From assembly GCA_013180625.2 (NCBI GenBank), contig SNVD02013231.1, positions 186,001-250,000 of the forward strand: a DNA stretch of 64,000 bases, read 5' to 3'. Below the pieces are notes generated by a model, which saw only the letters and a program-made list of their open reading frames with translations, had not been told where the DNA came from and made no database searches. Position 1 is the first letter of the stretch. Each line of letters starts with the position of its first letter. Positions 22,715-36,000 of the stretch are shown here, piece after piece. The translations under genes and the position numbers were made by a program. The DNA comes from Boswellia sacra. Taxonomy: Eukaryota; Streptophyta; Magnoliopsida; Sapindales; Burseraceae.

Positions 22715-23474
22715 CAGGGGTGGAGCCCGGATGCAAAGTTTTGGGGGCCAATTTATTAACCTTTTTTCTAACACAAAAATATCAAAATTAAAATACATAA
22801 CAAGAATTATTATTATTATAAAAAAGGATTAAGTCCAAAAAAATGTAAAATAGAGAAAATTAACAACCTTAAAAAGTCTTATATGCATATCAAAAATCAA
22901 AATAAAACTTGAAGTTCTTTTAGATCTTGAATATTACCTACAATTGATTTCATGATAAATGTTTTAGTAACTTCCTTCTCGATTTGAGGTTATTGTAGAG
23001 AAAAGAAAAGAAAAAAATTTTCAAGTAGGAAAAGATCTAGAATAGAAGAAATTAGCATTACAATAGGATAAGGAAATATGTTAATATTTAAATAGAGAAA
23101 TAAAGTCAATATTTTAGAAAACAAAAGAAAGTTGAGACGTGAAAAAGTGTACTTTAATAATAAAGTGGGGACCATTGAACTTAAAATTTCTATTCTACCC
23201 ATAATTCACATGTTGAATCAAAAGTTTTTGGGAGGTTAAGTTTGGATAAAGGAAAAGATGAGAGAGAATTGTTGAGAAAAATTGGGACCATTTAACATGA
23301 AATTTTTGATATGCCCATGTTCATTCATTCTATCAAACTATTTGGGGAGGCCAAACTTGTAAGCTTAGCACTAACATTGCACATGACAATTGAAATTGCT
23401 TAAGAAACTTAGAAAATCTTTTCAACATGAGGGGGCTCACGGCCACTTCAGGCCTGAAGGTGGCTTTGTCCCTA
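22715..23474. mobile_element. hAT-like non-autonomous element
   Basis: The ends form short inverted repeats typical of hAT elements: CAGGGGTGGAGCC at the left, and GGTGGCTTTGTCCCTA, read inward on the other strand, at the right. The flanks carry a near-perfect 8-bp duplication, GTTAAATA (22707-22714) and GTTATATA (23475-23482), matching hAT's usual 8 bp. Inside, two similar blocks (about 23140-23230 and 23230-23345) look like an internal duplication. There is no transposase frame. Confidence 0.7.
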
Positions 23475-23482
23475 GTTATATA

Positions 23483-24117
23483 TATACTTTACCAATTAAA
23501 TGCTCAAAGCAAAGGTTAAAGAATAACTTTATCTAAGGCGTTATGTTGCATATATGAGTAATGTTACACTTCTAAAATTTAGATACCAAGTTAATGTGTA
23601 TCAAATGAATGGAAAGATTAATATGAGTTATCAATGTAATAAATATTAATGAGTTATGTGGCATTAAATAAACTTTTGTACATAGGTTTTGTAAGTATAG
23701 CATCATGTACACACACACACACATATTATTTTAGTAATACTTACAACTTACATACAACCCAAACTTTATAATTTGATGTAACAATTTACATAGTAAAATC
23801 TTATTATAGATGTAACTTCCCTTATTCTTTTTTATTTTTTCCTCCGCAAGTGAATATTTGTCATATAGATTATCACATTAAATTGTAAAATTTGGGTAAT
23901 ACGTAGGCTATAAGTCTAGCACTTCATATAATAATTAAGAGAATGTTACCATTTTATCGAACCTTTCATCTTCAGTCTACTCCTTTTTAATTGTTCCCTA
24001 AATTGCATCATGTTAATCCGATTTTCTGTGGGTTACTGCATTATATGATAGAGAATCGCTTGCAAACCGAAAAATATAATTATTTCAAATAAGAAACAAA
24101 TAGAAAGTGTTCTACAT
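23483..24117 (-). other. 3' flank of gene B
   Basis: This is non-coding. The last 180 bases are similar to the 3' flank of gene D (38160-38346): both read GAGAATGTT, CTGCATTATAT and CTACATCCTTA before the stop codon. This supports B and D as sister copies. A short (CA) run lies near 23710. Confidence 0.5.
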
Positions 24118-27100
24118 CTACATCCTTAGTTTATTTGGTTGATAAAGGCTTGACCTATAAGTGGATAAGTACATTTCAAACAGAAGCGGAAACTGCAATT
24201 CTGCAAATAAGATCACCGTCAGACCACCAAGTATCGCAATTGGAATAAAAACGATTGACCACAGGGGAGAAAGAACTATGTAAATTGCTGCACCAAAGGC
24301 TATCATCATGCTTGCGATAGAAAGGAACAAGGAGAAGAGGCCAATAATTAGCTTCTTCGGCAAGGACTCCAGAAAATCTTCTTCTGCGTAACGTGAGGTA
24401 AGGATACCTAAGAACATTAGCACTGAAGTAGTGGAAAAAAAGAGTGCAAAAGCATCTGACAAGGCGAAGATTACGAAAGCTGGTTCATGTAAGAAGTTGG
24501 GTATCCCTCTACTGTCGTTGCCACCTGGTACAGTGAAAGCTGCGGTAAACACTATTGTGACTATGAGTGCAGCTACGACTGTGCATGATGAAGCAGTGTT
24601 CTTCATCCATTTTTCACCTTCTTTCACTAAATTTTTGTGCTCTTCCGTAAAATATGCTCTGGGAGTTTGCCCCTCAGGATTTTGCTGTTCTTGAAAGGAT
24701 GGATGTAAAATATTTTCAACAGCCTGAAGACGAAAAGTTACCTTGTATATAAGACAGGAAAGCCATTATGATTTATGCAAGAAAAATTGTTCTCTGATAA
24801 TACCAGAAGGACTTGTAAGGAGTCTCTTCAAAAGAGGAGATCTTTAAATATATCACAAATACTAGTGATTGGTCAAATCTTAATTAAACAAAGCTTCATA
24901 ATTGGTGAAAATGAGACTCTTTGTGGATAAGGTATGTGACACATAAGACGCTCAAAAAGGATTGAAGTAAAAACCTCCGTTGGTGGCTAACGAAAATATC
25001 TTTTTCCTGTGACAGGTTGGCTGTTTGAGAAGATCAAGGCATTTAGAGCTAAGAAATTAAGATGATAATCATTTTAAAAGATAATTTATTTTCAGCCCAT
25101 GATCTTTTTCATCTTGTGTAGTCAGTTAGATTAAGAAAATAAATCGCATCACCTTTAATGCATGTTAAGTGCTATAGAAGAAATCACACCTTGAACCATT
25201 GTAATTCCCTCTGCATTTGCAATGCTGCACCTGAAACTTGACTCGACGGCATCAATCTTCCAGCTAAATGTAATTTGTTCTCCTTTATTTCCGTCAAGTC
25301 GGGCTTGGCCATTATCGAAGTGTAATCATAAATGAGACTAAAAACTTTCTCGTGGCGATATATAATTGCAAGATCATAGAAGTAATATTCATCTTCATTT
25401 TGGAATCTATATGCATAGAAAAAAGCATTCACAATTTCATTAACAATCTCGTAAATTCCCAATCTTGCGGCTGTAAACAATGGTTCTCGTAATGACTCCG
25501 AGTTTTGCACATTCCAAGAAACTCCGTCACACATCATTTTGACTATTTCGTGCGTTTGCAAATGTTTTAACTTCCTCTCCCGTATGTCTTTGATTCTCGG
25601 GGCTGGGCTTATGTAATCAAGTCAACAAAAGAGTATTTGCTTCAAAGATCAAACTATACTTTCTTTATAGAAGATAATAGTATATGCAACGCTTACCAAG
25701 TTGCATGAGGGCATTCAAAATCATAGTAGGTAACTTTTGGGACAAGGTACCTGCGATGTGAAAAATATCAGATAAAAAAGTCAACAAGTAAAATTATTGT
25801 GGTGTATGTATGGGAGGTTTACAAACCGCAGGCAGTGGAGATTCTTCGAAGAAATCCGATTTTTCTTGAAGGCTCTGGTCTCTCACCAGGGTTTTCAATG
25901 TCTCCATACGCACTTGATGTGTGAGGAATATCATGTTCTTCTTTCACAGAGACTGGAATCACTGCAAAGACATGCTAGGACTCGTAAATTAATATAGTTG
26001 TGAATTTGAGTTAGGGACCGCGCAGATAGAGGTGACTTAAACGAGATTAATTTCCTCACTTAAAAAAGACTATTTTCAGAGAAGAAGATAGAATATAGAG
26101 ACTAACAATTATAGATTAAGTATTCCCAACGCCCTAGGCGACACCCAGTTTCAAACGCCATAGGCTTATTGGCCAGTCTTGCTAAAATATTTCCTCTGTC
26201 TTCGTTTGCTTCACGAGCTAATTTTGGATATTTCCTCAACAAATCAAATGCTATACCTGTAAATTTAAGTAGAGACATGGTAAAATCAGAGCACAGAAAA
26301 ATTGGGAGATATAGCCATGTAAACCCTTTGTGTTTGATGAAACGAGCATATTAATCCAGAAGTTTGAAATAATGACATAGTGATAAAAATAGCAATATTT
26401 AAAGCTAAAAATGCATATATATTTAATCCTTTTTCTCACAAAAAAAGGATAATGGGAAATAAGTTTAAATTAACCTATATCACAATATAAATCTTTTAAT
26501 CAAGTTATAGATTTCTAGATTTTATTTTAATTTAATTAATGTTATTCAGATATTTTAATCCTTTGACAAAGAAATATTCAACTTGTATAGCTTTAATTGA
26601 AAAAAAAAAAGAGGATTAAAATTATAATTATATTTATATTTTAGTGATGGGTTGGATGAATTCAAGTAATTAATTAAATAGAAAATTGATGACTTATGTC
26701 CAAGATGGGGTGTGAGTGTGTGTGTATATATATGAGTTAGCCCAATCTATGCTATCAGTATCAATTTTATGTCCATCTAATAAAACTTCTTAAGGATAAA
26801 CACTTAAAAAACTATCAATTATTAATGTTTGTTGCTTGAAGAGATGAACCTAATCCTTTTTTTTCTACTTTATAATAAGGCTGCTAGTCATAGTTACCGG
26901 GATCAGGCAACCGTTTAGGAAAATTCCAAAAAATAAGACATCGCACTTATAAAAGTATGAGATTCTACTCTTATTAAGAATAGAAGAGTTATACTTGTAG
27001 GATTGAAAATCAGATCTAGTTACAAGTTAGAACTACATCTAAGGGTTATCTAATCAAGATAATTTTTAGAATAAAAGGGATAATTCCTTTTTATTTATAT

Positions 27101-28495
27101 TTTTTAAAAGACTTTGTACTTTTCAGTAAATACCAAGTTTTGTATGTGTACTTCGTAATCTTCTATGGATGCAGGTAGCTGAATTATTCTTTGTATTAGT
27201 CGGTGATTTATTTCATATATGTTATAAATCAACATGCATAAATATGCTTTTCACATTGGTCGTTCAAAGTTATCTAACTGCCAGTAATATGGAATCCGTA
27301 TAGTGATCGAATGTACTAACCATAGAGACTAAAATTGATCAGGTAGCCGAGCAGCTCAACACCTTTGTCATCATCCAAGGCTTCTGTTGTCAGCTTTAGC
27401 AGGTACTGAGTTGTTTCCTTGTGGCCTGACTTTGCTGCTACATGAATTGGAAGATAACCGCTTCTCCTCGTATTAGGCAAATCTCCGTTCCTTCGCACAA
27501 TGGCCTGAGCAGCCTTGGTATTGCCGTTTTCAGCAGCGGTAAATATTTCCGACTGCCAAACATCATCCCTCAGCGATGAGTTTAGTGATTCTGAAACTTC
27601 CACAAGCTTCTCCAAAAGCGAAATGGGGGCAGCTAAGCGAATCAGTAAGTGAAGAAGGGTTCACTTGGATATTGAAATTTTGGCAGTCAAGGCCTGATCA
27701 GGATCTTTGTTTATGAACTCTTCTACACCTTTCCAATCTTTCATTCGTAAAGCCTTCAGTAACGGCGCGTACTGAGCAATATCCACTTCCTCCTCGCTCA
27801 TTCCATCGCCTATTGATTCCAAATTATTTACACTTTGAATCAGTAAATTAAGGAGTTTAAAAGATATGAAAAAAACTACGCTGCATTTTTACTATATGCC
27901 AGTGTTTTTAGCTCACCTTCCTCGCCCACAGGTTCGTCATCAGTCACCATCTCAGTGTTTTCGTCATTGGAAGGTTCCACATCCACAGGTTCATCAACAG
28001 CGTCCGTCTCCGGAATTTCGTCAGCAGAAGGTTGAACAAGATCCAACCCTGATCAGTTTTAAACAAGAAATCCTATGTCAACATTGAAAAACTTATATCT
28101 CCTCGTTAAAAGGTCATTGGCTGGCTGATGAAGTTAATAGGTGTAAGTTCAATATCAATTTCTTTTTTTCTTTTCATGTATATAATGCATGATAAAATAA
28201 TTAACTCTTGCGAAATTTTAATAATTCCATTTATATATATTGATTTTTATCAAATTATTTTTGCGTTAATTTTTTTGACTACAATAAAATATCTATATAT
28301 GTGTGTGTTTGTGCATGTTTTAATATGTATATATATGCGCGCGCGAGACTTACCTTCCTCATTCAAAGATTCATCATGAACTATCTCTGGCTCCATTTTA
28401 GTGATTCCGCCACTATTTGTACTAACAAGTTTATTGGAAGGTTGAGCAGGGAACAGGATCCACCACTTCTGCTTAACTGGAAAATAATTAATCAA
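24118..28495 (-). pseudogene. Gene B: ankyrin-repeat/PGG membrane protein, probable pseudogene
   Basis: The inferred exons are about 28463-28354, 28048-27917, 27809-27321, 26256-26107, 25961-25827, 25750-25697, 25603-25190 and 24723-24118. The second exon is acidic (EIPETDAVDEP...) and is shared with gene D. The ankyrin repeats lie in the third and seventh exons. The last exon is intact and encodes the PGG domain (AAFTVPGGND) with four hydrophobic segments, ending in the tail NKLRM. Three defects break the gene. The expected ATG (28461-28463) reads GTG, with a base gained a few nucleotides on. A TGA at 27661-27663 interrupts an ankyrin repeat. An extra T in the run at about 25560-25563 shifts the seventh exon. 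An upstream ATG at 28495 is in frame with the rest of exon 1 and might be used. The intact PGG exon could still be expressed as part of a shorter product, but I have no evidence for that. Confidence 0.85.
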
Positions 28496-28564
28496 ACTTA
28501 ATACAAGCTTTCGTCAATTGCAGATTAAGAATCAAAATATAAGGCTCCCATAGTAGTGAGGTCG

Positions 28565-28575
28565 AAATATATATA
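28565..28575 (-). promoter_or_regulatory. Probable TATA box of gene B
   Basis: TATATATATTT, followed by CGACCTCA, lies about 100 bp upstream of the expected start codon. Gene D has TATATATT followed by TTGACCTCGACC at a similar distance (44751-44758). The shared sequence and spacing support a core promoter inherited by both copies. Confidence 0.5.
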
Positions 28576-31500
28576 GGAGTGGGAGTGTGAACTGCAAAGT
28601 ATGATGAAAGAATTAAATTGGTCACCACCCAGCTCATTGGAAAGCGAAAGGCCGCGTAGAAACAAGGACAGAGACATTTCACCTAAGGATATGGAGACAA
28701 TAAGAATTTGAAGCTAGCTGAACAATTAATATCATACTTAAAAACTTATTATATCCTCTATATGTACCCATACGCTATAGTGATGTTCTGATATTAAAGA
28801 AGTCATATTACTTATCACATGTATTCAATCACTTGCCACATTAATTAATTTAAACATTCGCATGTCAAGGCATATCAGTATGTACGAAACCATGTTGAGG
28901 CTTAGGTCTCCCTGTGGCGAACCATATTTTTAAAAAATTTTATAAAGTTAAAATATTTCCATAAAAATATTTTCATTTATATTAATTATTTTAGTAACTG
29001 ATCAATTAAGCTTTAAAAAAAATAAATTCAAAGAATTTTTAGTGAATGGCAATAACTGGATCTTTTTATAAAAATCTTTTTACTGAAATTATATATTATA
29101 TTTAGACCGTGTAAGATGTAAAATTAATTATGTCATTCTTACCTAGGCACACTTTTTTATATTTTAATAAATTCTTTTGTACTATCAAGGTTTATAAAAT
29201 ATATATATATATATATTATAATATTCAAAGTGCTGCTCCTCACATAAAATCTTGAGTCCGTCACTACTTATATAAATTTAATTTTTTATATCTTCTAATT
29301 TTCCTACTCCATAAAGAAGTCGTATTAAGAAGGAATTGAGCCAAAAATCCATCGTTATGTAGGAACCCATTTCCAAACCAGTGTAAGAAACTTTTCAGGA
29401 TTACATAGGGCTTCGATTAGACATCCCTATGCCATTGAAAATTAAAAGCTATTGCTCGTACAACTTCAATCATTGGACATAATCGCTAGAATATTCTTTT
29501 TGCAAGACAATTAAGATAAAGTTTTGTAAGCTTGTCTGCAGATGATACTTAATTAAATTTGTTAAAATGCTCCTTTTTTATTCTGACCATAAGGCTAATA
29601 TTGTTTCTTTCATGTTTGAGTAGAAAAGTTACGTCATTGAATTAATTTACAAGAACGGGGAAGGTACAGATCAAGTTGGCCTTTAATTAATTAAAAAGAT
29701 TAATTGGCTAATTAATTATATAAGAATATCTTAGTGAGAGATTGCTCTATGACAAAAGTTGTAAGCTTTAATATAATATTAGTAAAGATAATTTCCCACT
29801 ATTAATTAAAGAAATATTTCCTTCGTTAACAAATGATAAGATTTATTATTTATTAGTTTAAAATATTTCGTATTATATGTGTATCTTGAGAGGTCATATT
29901 AGTTGCATATGATCTTCCCCATCATTCATGAAAGATTTTGAGCATCATTTTTCTAAGCGGTAAGTATTTGAAGAACCTCACATTGATTAGTTACCTAAAC
30001 AAAGACTTCGCATACTATAATTTGTTGATCTTGGTTTCATGATTTGATTCTGGACTAGACCGGATCAGGGATTGCAATTACAATCTCATAATTACGAGAG
30101 CCGCTATTCGAGTACATCTAGATAGCTTCTATATTTATATATGGATCCCAACATTTAGGATTAGGGATGAGGAATAGGTGTCATCGAACCTGATTTTGTA
30201 CCCATCTCTTATCTTTTGAACCCTACTCAACTCTTAGTGTCTATTGAATTGAGAAATATATTTGATTGTTCATTTGTTTTACACAATATTATGTGTAAGA
30301 ACTCAAAAAATGTGTATTCTTATTACTACAATCATTAATTTACCTCAAATATACTTTTTATTAAAAAAATATTAATTACAATAATATATAATTAACTAAA
30401 CACAATTTTAATGTCAATTAATTATTGAAATAATGAGATCTTCACATGTATCTTGAGAGTACACATTAAGACACTATAAATATGTAAGGCATCCTTTGAT
30501 AATTCAAATTAAAGCAATTTGGTCTATAATTGGGGCTGAAAGCTAAGCTTAGCAATATTTAAATTAATTACTTGAGTAAACGACTTAAAGTTGTCCCCAT
30601 TATATGTGACGTTAATAGTTGTATTTTAATTAACCTTTTCTTTTTTCTGTTAATCATTGGTGTAAGTCGACTATCATTAGCTAGCCAATGCTGGTGCTTC
30701 ACGCTTCAATATTAAATTGCTATTTTTAATTGGTAACTTGAGTCGAACATTGGTAAGACTAGGAGGCAAGCTGACTTTTTTGTTATAGTATTTAACTTTG
30801 GATTATCGTACATCGCATTACGAGATTATGACAATATTTTATGCAGATTTATATTACTATTCAAGGCTTTTAACAACTTGGAAATAACTAATACGGAAGT
30901 TGGAGGAGTAAATAATTAAAAAAAGCAGAAAATAATGCGTCCTACCATGTTTTGCTGGCTAAATACTGCATTAACGTACGACATTTTTTTTTCAATATGA
31001 AGTTAATTATACAATTAGGCCTCGGCGCCTATACATTCTTTACTATACTAGTTAGTTGTGAGATGTACATAGCTAATTTACATCTAGTTTTCGTAAGGGT
31101 TAATGAAAATAAAATTACTAGATGAAGACACATATTTGAGTTCGATTAGCTCATGAACCGAAAAACTCTATAGAAAGAGTACACGGCAATTAACTCACCC
31201 TACTATCTTAAATTAATTGATTAGAAAAGTTCAGATCAGGCTGGCCTTTAATTAATTATGAACATGATTATCTAACTAATTACATTTTAGGAGGTTAAAA
31301 ATTCAATTAATTAAATTCTGTAAAAATTAATGAAAGAGATCGTAATATTTTCAAAATTGAGTAGCTAAGGTGAGGACAATGAAAAAAGAACAAAAAATCA
31401 TTACTTAATGTGCTAATTAAAACGATATTAATATAAAGAAAGACTTCTTCACTTAGTCTTGCTAAAATTTTAAAAAATATATGTTAATCTATTAATCACT

Positions 31501-32411
31501 ATTGATAGGTGATTATTCAGTTGACCTTAATTTAATATAGCAGAAAATTAGGGGACAAATCATCATATCTTCTGCTTATAGTTATGTCTTTTTTATATCA
31601 CCTAATGAGAGTGTATACATCATCATTTTTAAATCAACTACTGCCATTTATTGAATGTATATCTATTATTAGGAGCCACTTGATTCGCCTTATTTGAGTA
31701 TTACAAGTGACTTAAACATAACAATGATTTTTTTTTTTAAAGGTGAGGCTATTTTAATTTAATAATTCTGCTTTTAAAATGGATTTGGATCCTTTGCTGA
31801 GCCTGAGCTTTGGCTGAATAAAAAGTTATATTTAATACTGTCAACTCACTAAACATCTCGATCATTGAATGTTGTAAATCAATAACTGGGAATTTGTGTC
31901 TAATTTTTCATCAAAAGATACATTCCCCGTAAAATACTATTTGTTATTCCTTAATTTCTTTTAATTATTTCCCCTTTCATTTTAAAATCAATTAACTTTT
32001 ATGTTCTATGATAGAGCACATCGCAACGCTTTAGGTAAAAGTTTTACCAGCCCAAGTTGCTTGCATACTAAGAGACTACTATAGATATATACTTTCTTTA
32101 AGATCAGGACTAAACTTAAACTGGTATAGATTAACTTTATACAATCCATAAGTTGAAGGAATTTGCTGCTTTATATTTTTGTTCAGTTTTCACTTTGAAT
32201 TTTTTTTATCTCATGCTTAAAGAGAATGAAAATAAATATATCAGCAGCCCCATGCCACTTAGCGAAGTGTACCCTTTCATCTCCTATTCTTCAATCAAAG
32301 ATGATCTTTCATTTATACCAATCTAATTTTCATTTAGTGACTGCATTATTAGTATTGTGAGTCTTAGTAACCCCATAAAGGTTATCCGTTGCCAGGTTTT
32401 CTATTTTTAAT
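28576..32411. other. Intergenic AT-rich region, no gene seen
   Basis: No coding similarity was found. A module near 29630-29700 (GTAGAAAAGTT...AAGTTGGCCTTTAATTAATTAAAAAGATTAATT) recurs in altered form near 31215-31270 and 45085-45170, pointing to duplicated upstream sequence. The stretch 28905-29270 has ends reminiscent of hAT elements (CCCTGTGGCGAACC and TGAGTCCGTCACTA), but this is too weak to call. Confidence 0.4.
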
Positions 32412-32600
32412 TTAAAAGGAATATGTAAAAGGTTGCACCAATTGCTACCATGGTGCTTGAAATTGAAAAGAATAGGGTAATTAGCGTGACGGGAGGATGC
32501 CCAAGGACATCAGCACTGATGCAGTAGATGAAAAGAGTGCAAGTATATCTAATATAAAAAAGATTATCTAATATATAAAAGGATAATGAAAGATCAATGG
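32412..32600 (-). pseudogene. Fragment of a PGG exon with an internal deletion
   Basis: The minus strand matches part of the last exon of gene E (51330-51530). Shared plus-strand strings include GGAATATGTAAA, GAAATTGAAAAGAATAGGGTAA and AGATGAAAAGAGTGCAAG. About 60 bases that encode the segment between two membrane helices in gene E are missing near 32490. It retains no start and no neighbouring exons, so it is an isolated, dead scrap. Confidence 0.75.
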
Positions 32601-32847
32601 TTATTGCAAAATATTTGGACAAATTTAACCAACGGCTAAGGAGTTCATGTGATGTTTAACCAGTCAGAATCCTTTTTACTATGCGATTTGGGACTCTGAA
32701 TGGAGACAAACCCTCACCACTCTATTTTCTTGGGTGTTACAAATCTGATTACCTTTTAGAAACTGCCTGAATTGGATGCAAATTAAGTAGCTAAATGTTT
32801 TAACAATAAGATTGTCAGCTCCTCGATCATTTCATTCTAATTGATCT

Positions 32848-33068
32848 TGTTGGAAATCAATACACAAAAATTTGGAAAAACTCACTCTTTTATTTCTTTA
32901 TTCTTTGAATTCCACACTCTTAAAAACAAATAAGAAAAATACTCTCCTTATATAGTACTCATGGTAATCTTAATTCTTCTATGAATATAAATCCTAATTC
33001 TACTTGAATTCAACTTTAATTCCCAAACAAAACTTAAATTCTAAGACAAATAAAGTTTATCTCCAACA
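32848..33068 (-). repeat. 3' LTR of copia element 2
   Basis: This 221-bp terminal repeat is read on the minus strand. It is matched by 37685-37905 and flanked on the left by GATCT. Confidence 0.92.
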
Positions 33069-36000
33069 CTTTACACCAAATGAATCTCTAATTCTAATGA
33101 AGTCTTCATGCTTGAGTGGCTTGGTGAATGTGTCTGCAACTTGATCTTGTGACTTTACGAACTCCACTTTCACTTCTCCTCTTGTGATGCAATCTCGTAT
33201 ATAATGGTAACGAGTATCAATGTGCTTGCTTTGATCATGAAACACTGGATTCTTTGCTAGTGCTATTGCTGACTTGTTATTAATACAAATCTTTTATGTT
33301 GTTTCTTTGACACCCAAGTAAACGAAGTATCACCCATGAGGAAAACATAACCAGTAGTACTCTTTCTATCATCAGTATCTCCAGCCTAGTCGCTATCACA
33401 ATATCCAATGAGTTTGTAATTATCAAAGACTGAATAATACAAACCGAAATCAATAGTACCTTTAAGATAGCGAAGGATTCTTTTAGCGGTTTTGAAATGT
33501 GTAGTAGTTGGATTCTCCATGAAGCGACTTACTAGACCAACTGCATAGAGAATATCTGGTCTCGTACATGTCAAATACCGCAAGCTTCCAACTAAGCTCT
33601 TGAATAGTGTTGGATCCATGCTTTCTCCTTCTCCATTCTTGGATAGTTTAATTCCACATTCTACTGGTGTATTCACGAGATTGCTATCATCCATCTTGAA
33701 ATTCTTCAAGATCTTTCTTGTATACCCTTCTTGTGAAATAAAAATACCATCTTGTTGTTGTTTAACTTCAATCCCAAGATAGTATGCCATAAGCCTAATA
33801 TCAGTCATCTCAAACTCCTTTGCCATTGCCTTTTTGAATTCTTAGAACATATTGACATTATTCCCAGTAAAGATCAAATCATTCACATATAAACACACAA
33901 TCAAGATATTTCCATCTTTGATCTTGATGTAGAGAGTGTGTTCACAGGGACATTTAGTGAAGCCCATTTCTTGAAAGTATTTGTCAATTCGACTATTCCA
34001 TGCTCTTGGCGCTTGCTTTAACCCATAAAGAGCTTTCTTCAATTTCAAAACTTTGTCTTCTTGACCTTTAACTACATAACCCAATAGTTATTGAATATAA
34101 ACTTCCTCTTCAAGATTTTCGTTTAGAAAGGCAGATTTCACATCCATTTGAAAAATCTTCCATTTATTTTGAGCTGCTATTGAGATAATCAACCTTATTG
34201 TTTCCAAACGAGCGACAGGAGTAAACACTTCATCATAGTCAATGCCTTCCTTTTGACTATAGCCCTTTGCGACTAATCTTGCTTTGTAGCATTCAATCTC
34301 TCCACTAGCATTCTTCTTGGTCTTGTATACCCATTTGACACCAATTGCTTTGTGCCCTTGTGGTAGTGAAGCAAGTTCCTACGTGTTATTCTTTTCAATA
34401 GATTTTATTTCTTCATCCATTGCCTTTCTCCATTTCTTATCTTGTGTTGCTTCTTCAAAGTTTACTGGCTCACAATTAGCAAAAAGACAAAAGAGAGTTA
34501 AATTATCAATTCTGTCGGTTACCTCATAGATTTCTTATAGGCTTCTTGTACGTGGACTTCCATCACTTGAGCTTCTATTAGGTGAAGATAATATAGATTC
34601 TCTATGTGTATTTGGTGAAATGGGGAGTATGACACTCTTGTTCTAGCTCCATGACTCGTTCTTCATCTTCCTCATCAATATAAGGAAGAAAGCTATAATC
34701 TTCATTAGGTATATTCCAATCCCAAGTGATTTCTTCATCAAACTGCACATCTCGACTAATCACGATCTTTTTTGTCTTTGGATTGTATAACTTGTAACCT
34801 TTAGAGCTTGATTCATATCCGATAAAAATCAATTTCTCACTCTTGTCGTCTAGCTTAGTTCTCCTCTCATCTGGCACATGCACATATGCCACACTTCCAA
34901 ATACTCGCAAATGAGCGATTCCAGGCTTTCTTTTACTCAAAGCTTTTTGAGGTGTTTTTCCTTGCACACTTTTTGTTGGTGATCTATTAGATAGATACAC
35001 CGCACATGCTACAGCTTCTGCCCAAAACTCTTTTGGCATTCCTTTACTCTTAAGCATGCTTCGCGCCATGTCAAGAATTGTTCTATTCTTTCTCTCTACA
35101 ACTCCATTTTGTTGGGGTGATCTAGGAATAGTTAGGAATCGTCAAATTCCATTCGTCTAACAATATTCATTGAATTCTTTAGATGTAAATTCTCCTCCTC
35201 GATCAGTTTGCATGGCTTTAATTTTATGATCACTTTCTTTTTCAACTATTGCTTTGAATGTCTTGAAAACCCCAAAAACTTCTGACTTTTGCTTTAGAAA
35301 GTACACTCATGTCTTCCTTGAAAAATCATCTATGAAAAGAAGGAAATAGTTGCTATTACCAAGGGAGCTTGGCTTGATTGGACCGCACACATCTGCATGT
35401 ATAAGCTCAAGTGGCCTTTGAGCTCTTGAGTATGACTCTTTTGGAAAAGCTTTTCTAAATTGTTTTCCAAGTAAGCAACCTTCACATAGTTGATCTGGAT
35501 GATTGATGTAGGGTAATCCTCTCACCATGTGCTTCTTTGACAATAATTCCAGTCCCTCAAAATTGAGATGCCCAAATCGAAGATGCCAAAGCCATGACTT
35601 ATCCCTAAAGCATGTGTTGAGACATTTTGCAACATCATTTTAGATATTAAGCAAGAACATCCTATTTTCAGACATAGGAACTTTGGCTACAAAATTCCTT
35701 TTGTTGTCTCTTATGGAGATGCTATTATCTTTCATGTGGATGTCATATCCCTTTTCCAAAAGTTACCTTAAACTTAAGATATTGTTCTTCATGTTTGGCA
35801 CATAATAAACATTGGATATAAATTGATGTTTTCCATTCTTCATACGGATAAGAATGTTACCTTTACCCTTTTCTGGAATTTTTGAATCATCACCAAATGA
35901 GACTTTTCCACTAACAAATTCATCCAAATCTGTAAACAAATTTCTTTTTCCACACATGTGGTTGCTAGCTCCAGTGTCAAGATACCATGTATTTTATTGA

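Noticed and set aside
22990..23202. Hydrophobic 70-codon frame inside the hAT-like element
   Set aside because: Phe/Leu-rich translation of AT-rich DNA, with no transposase motifs.
28905..29270. Possible hAT-type ends
   Set aside because: The ends are only loosely similar and there is no target duplication.
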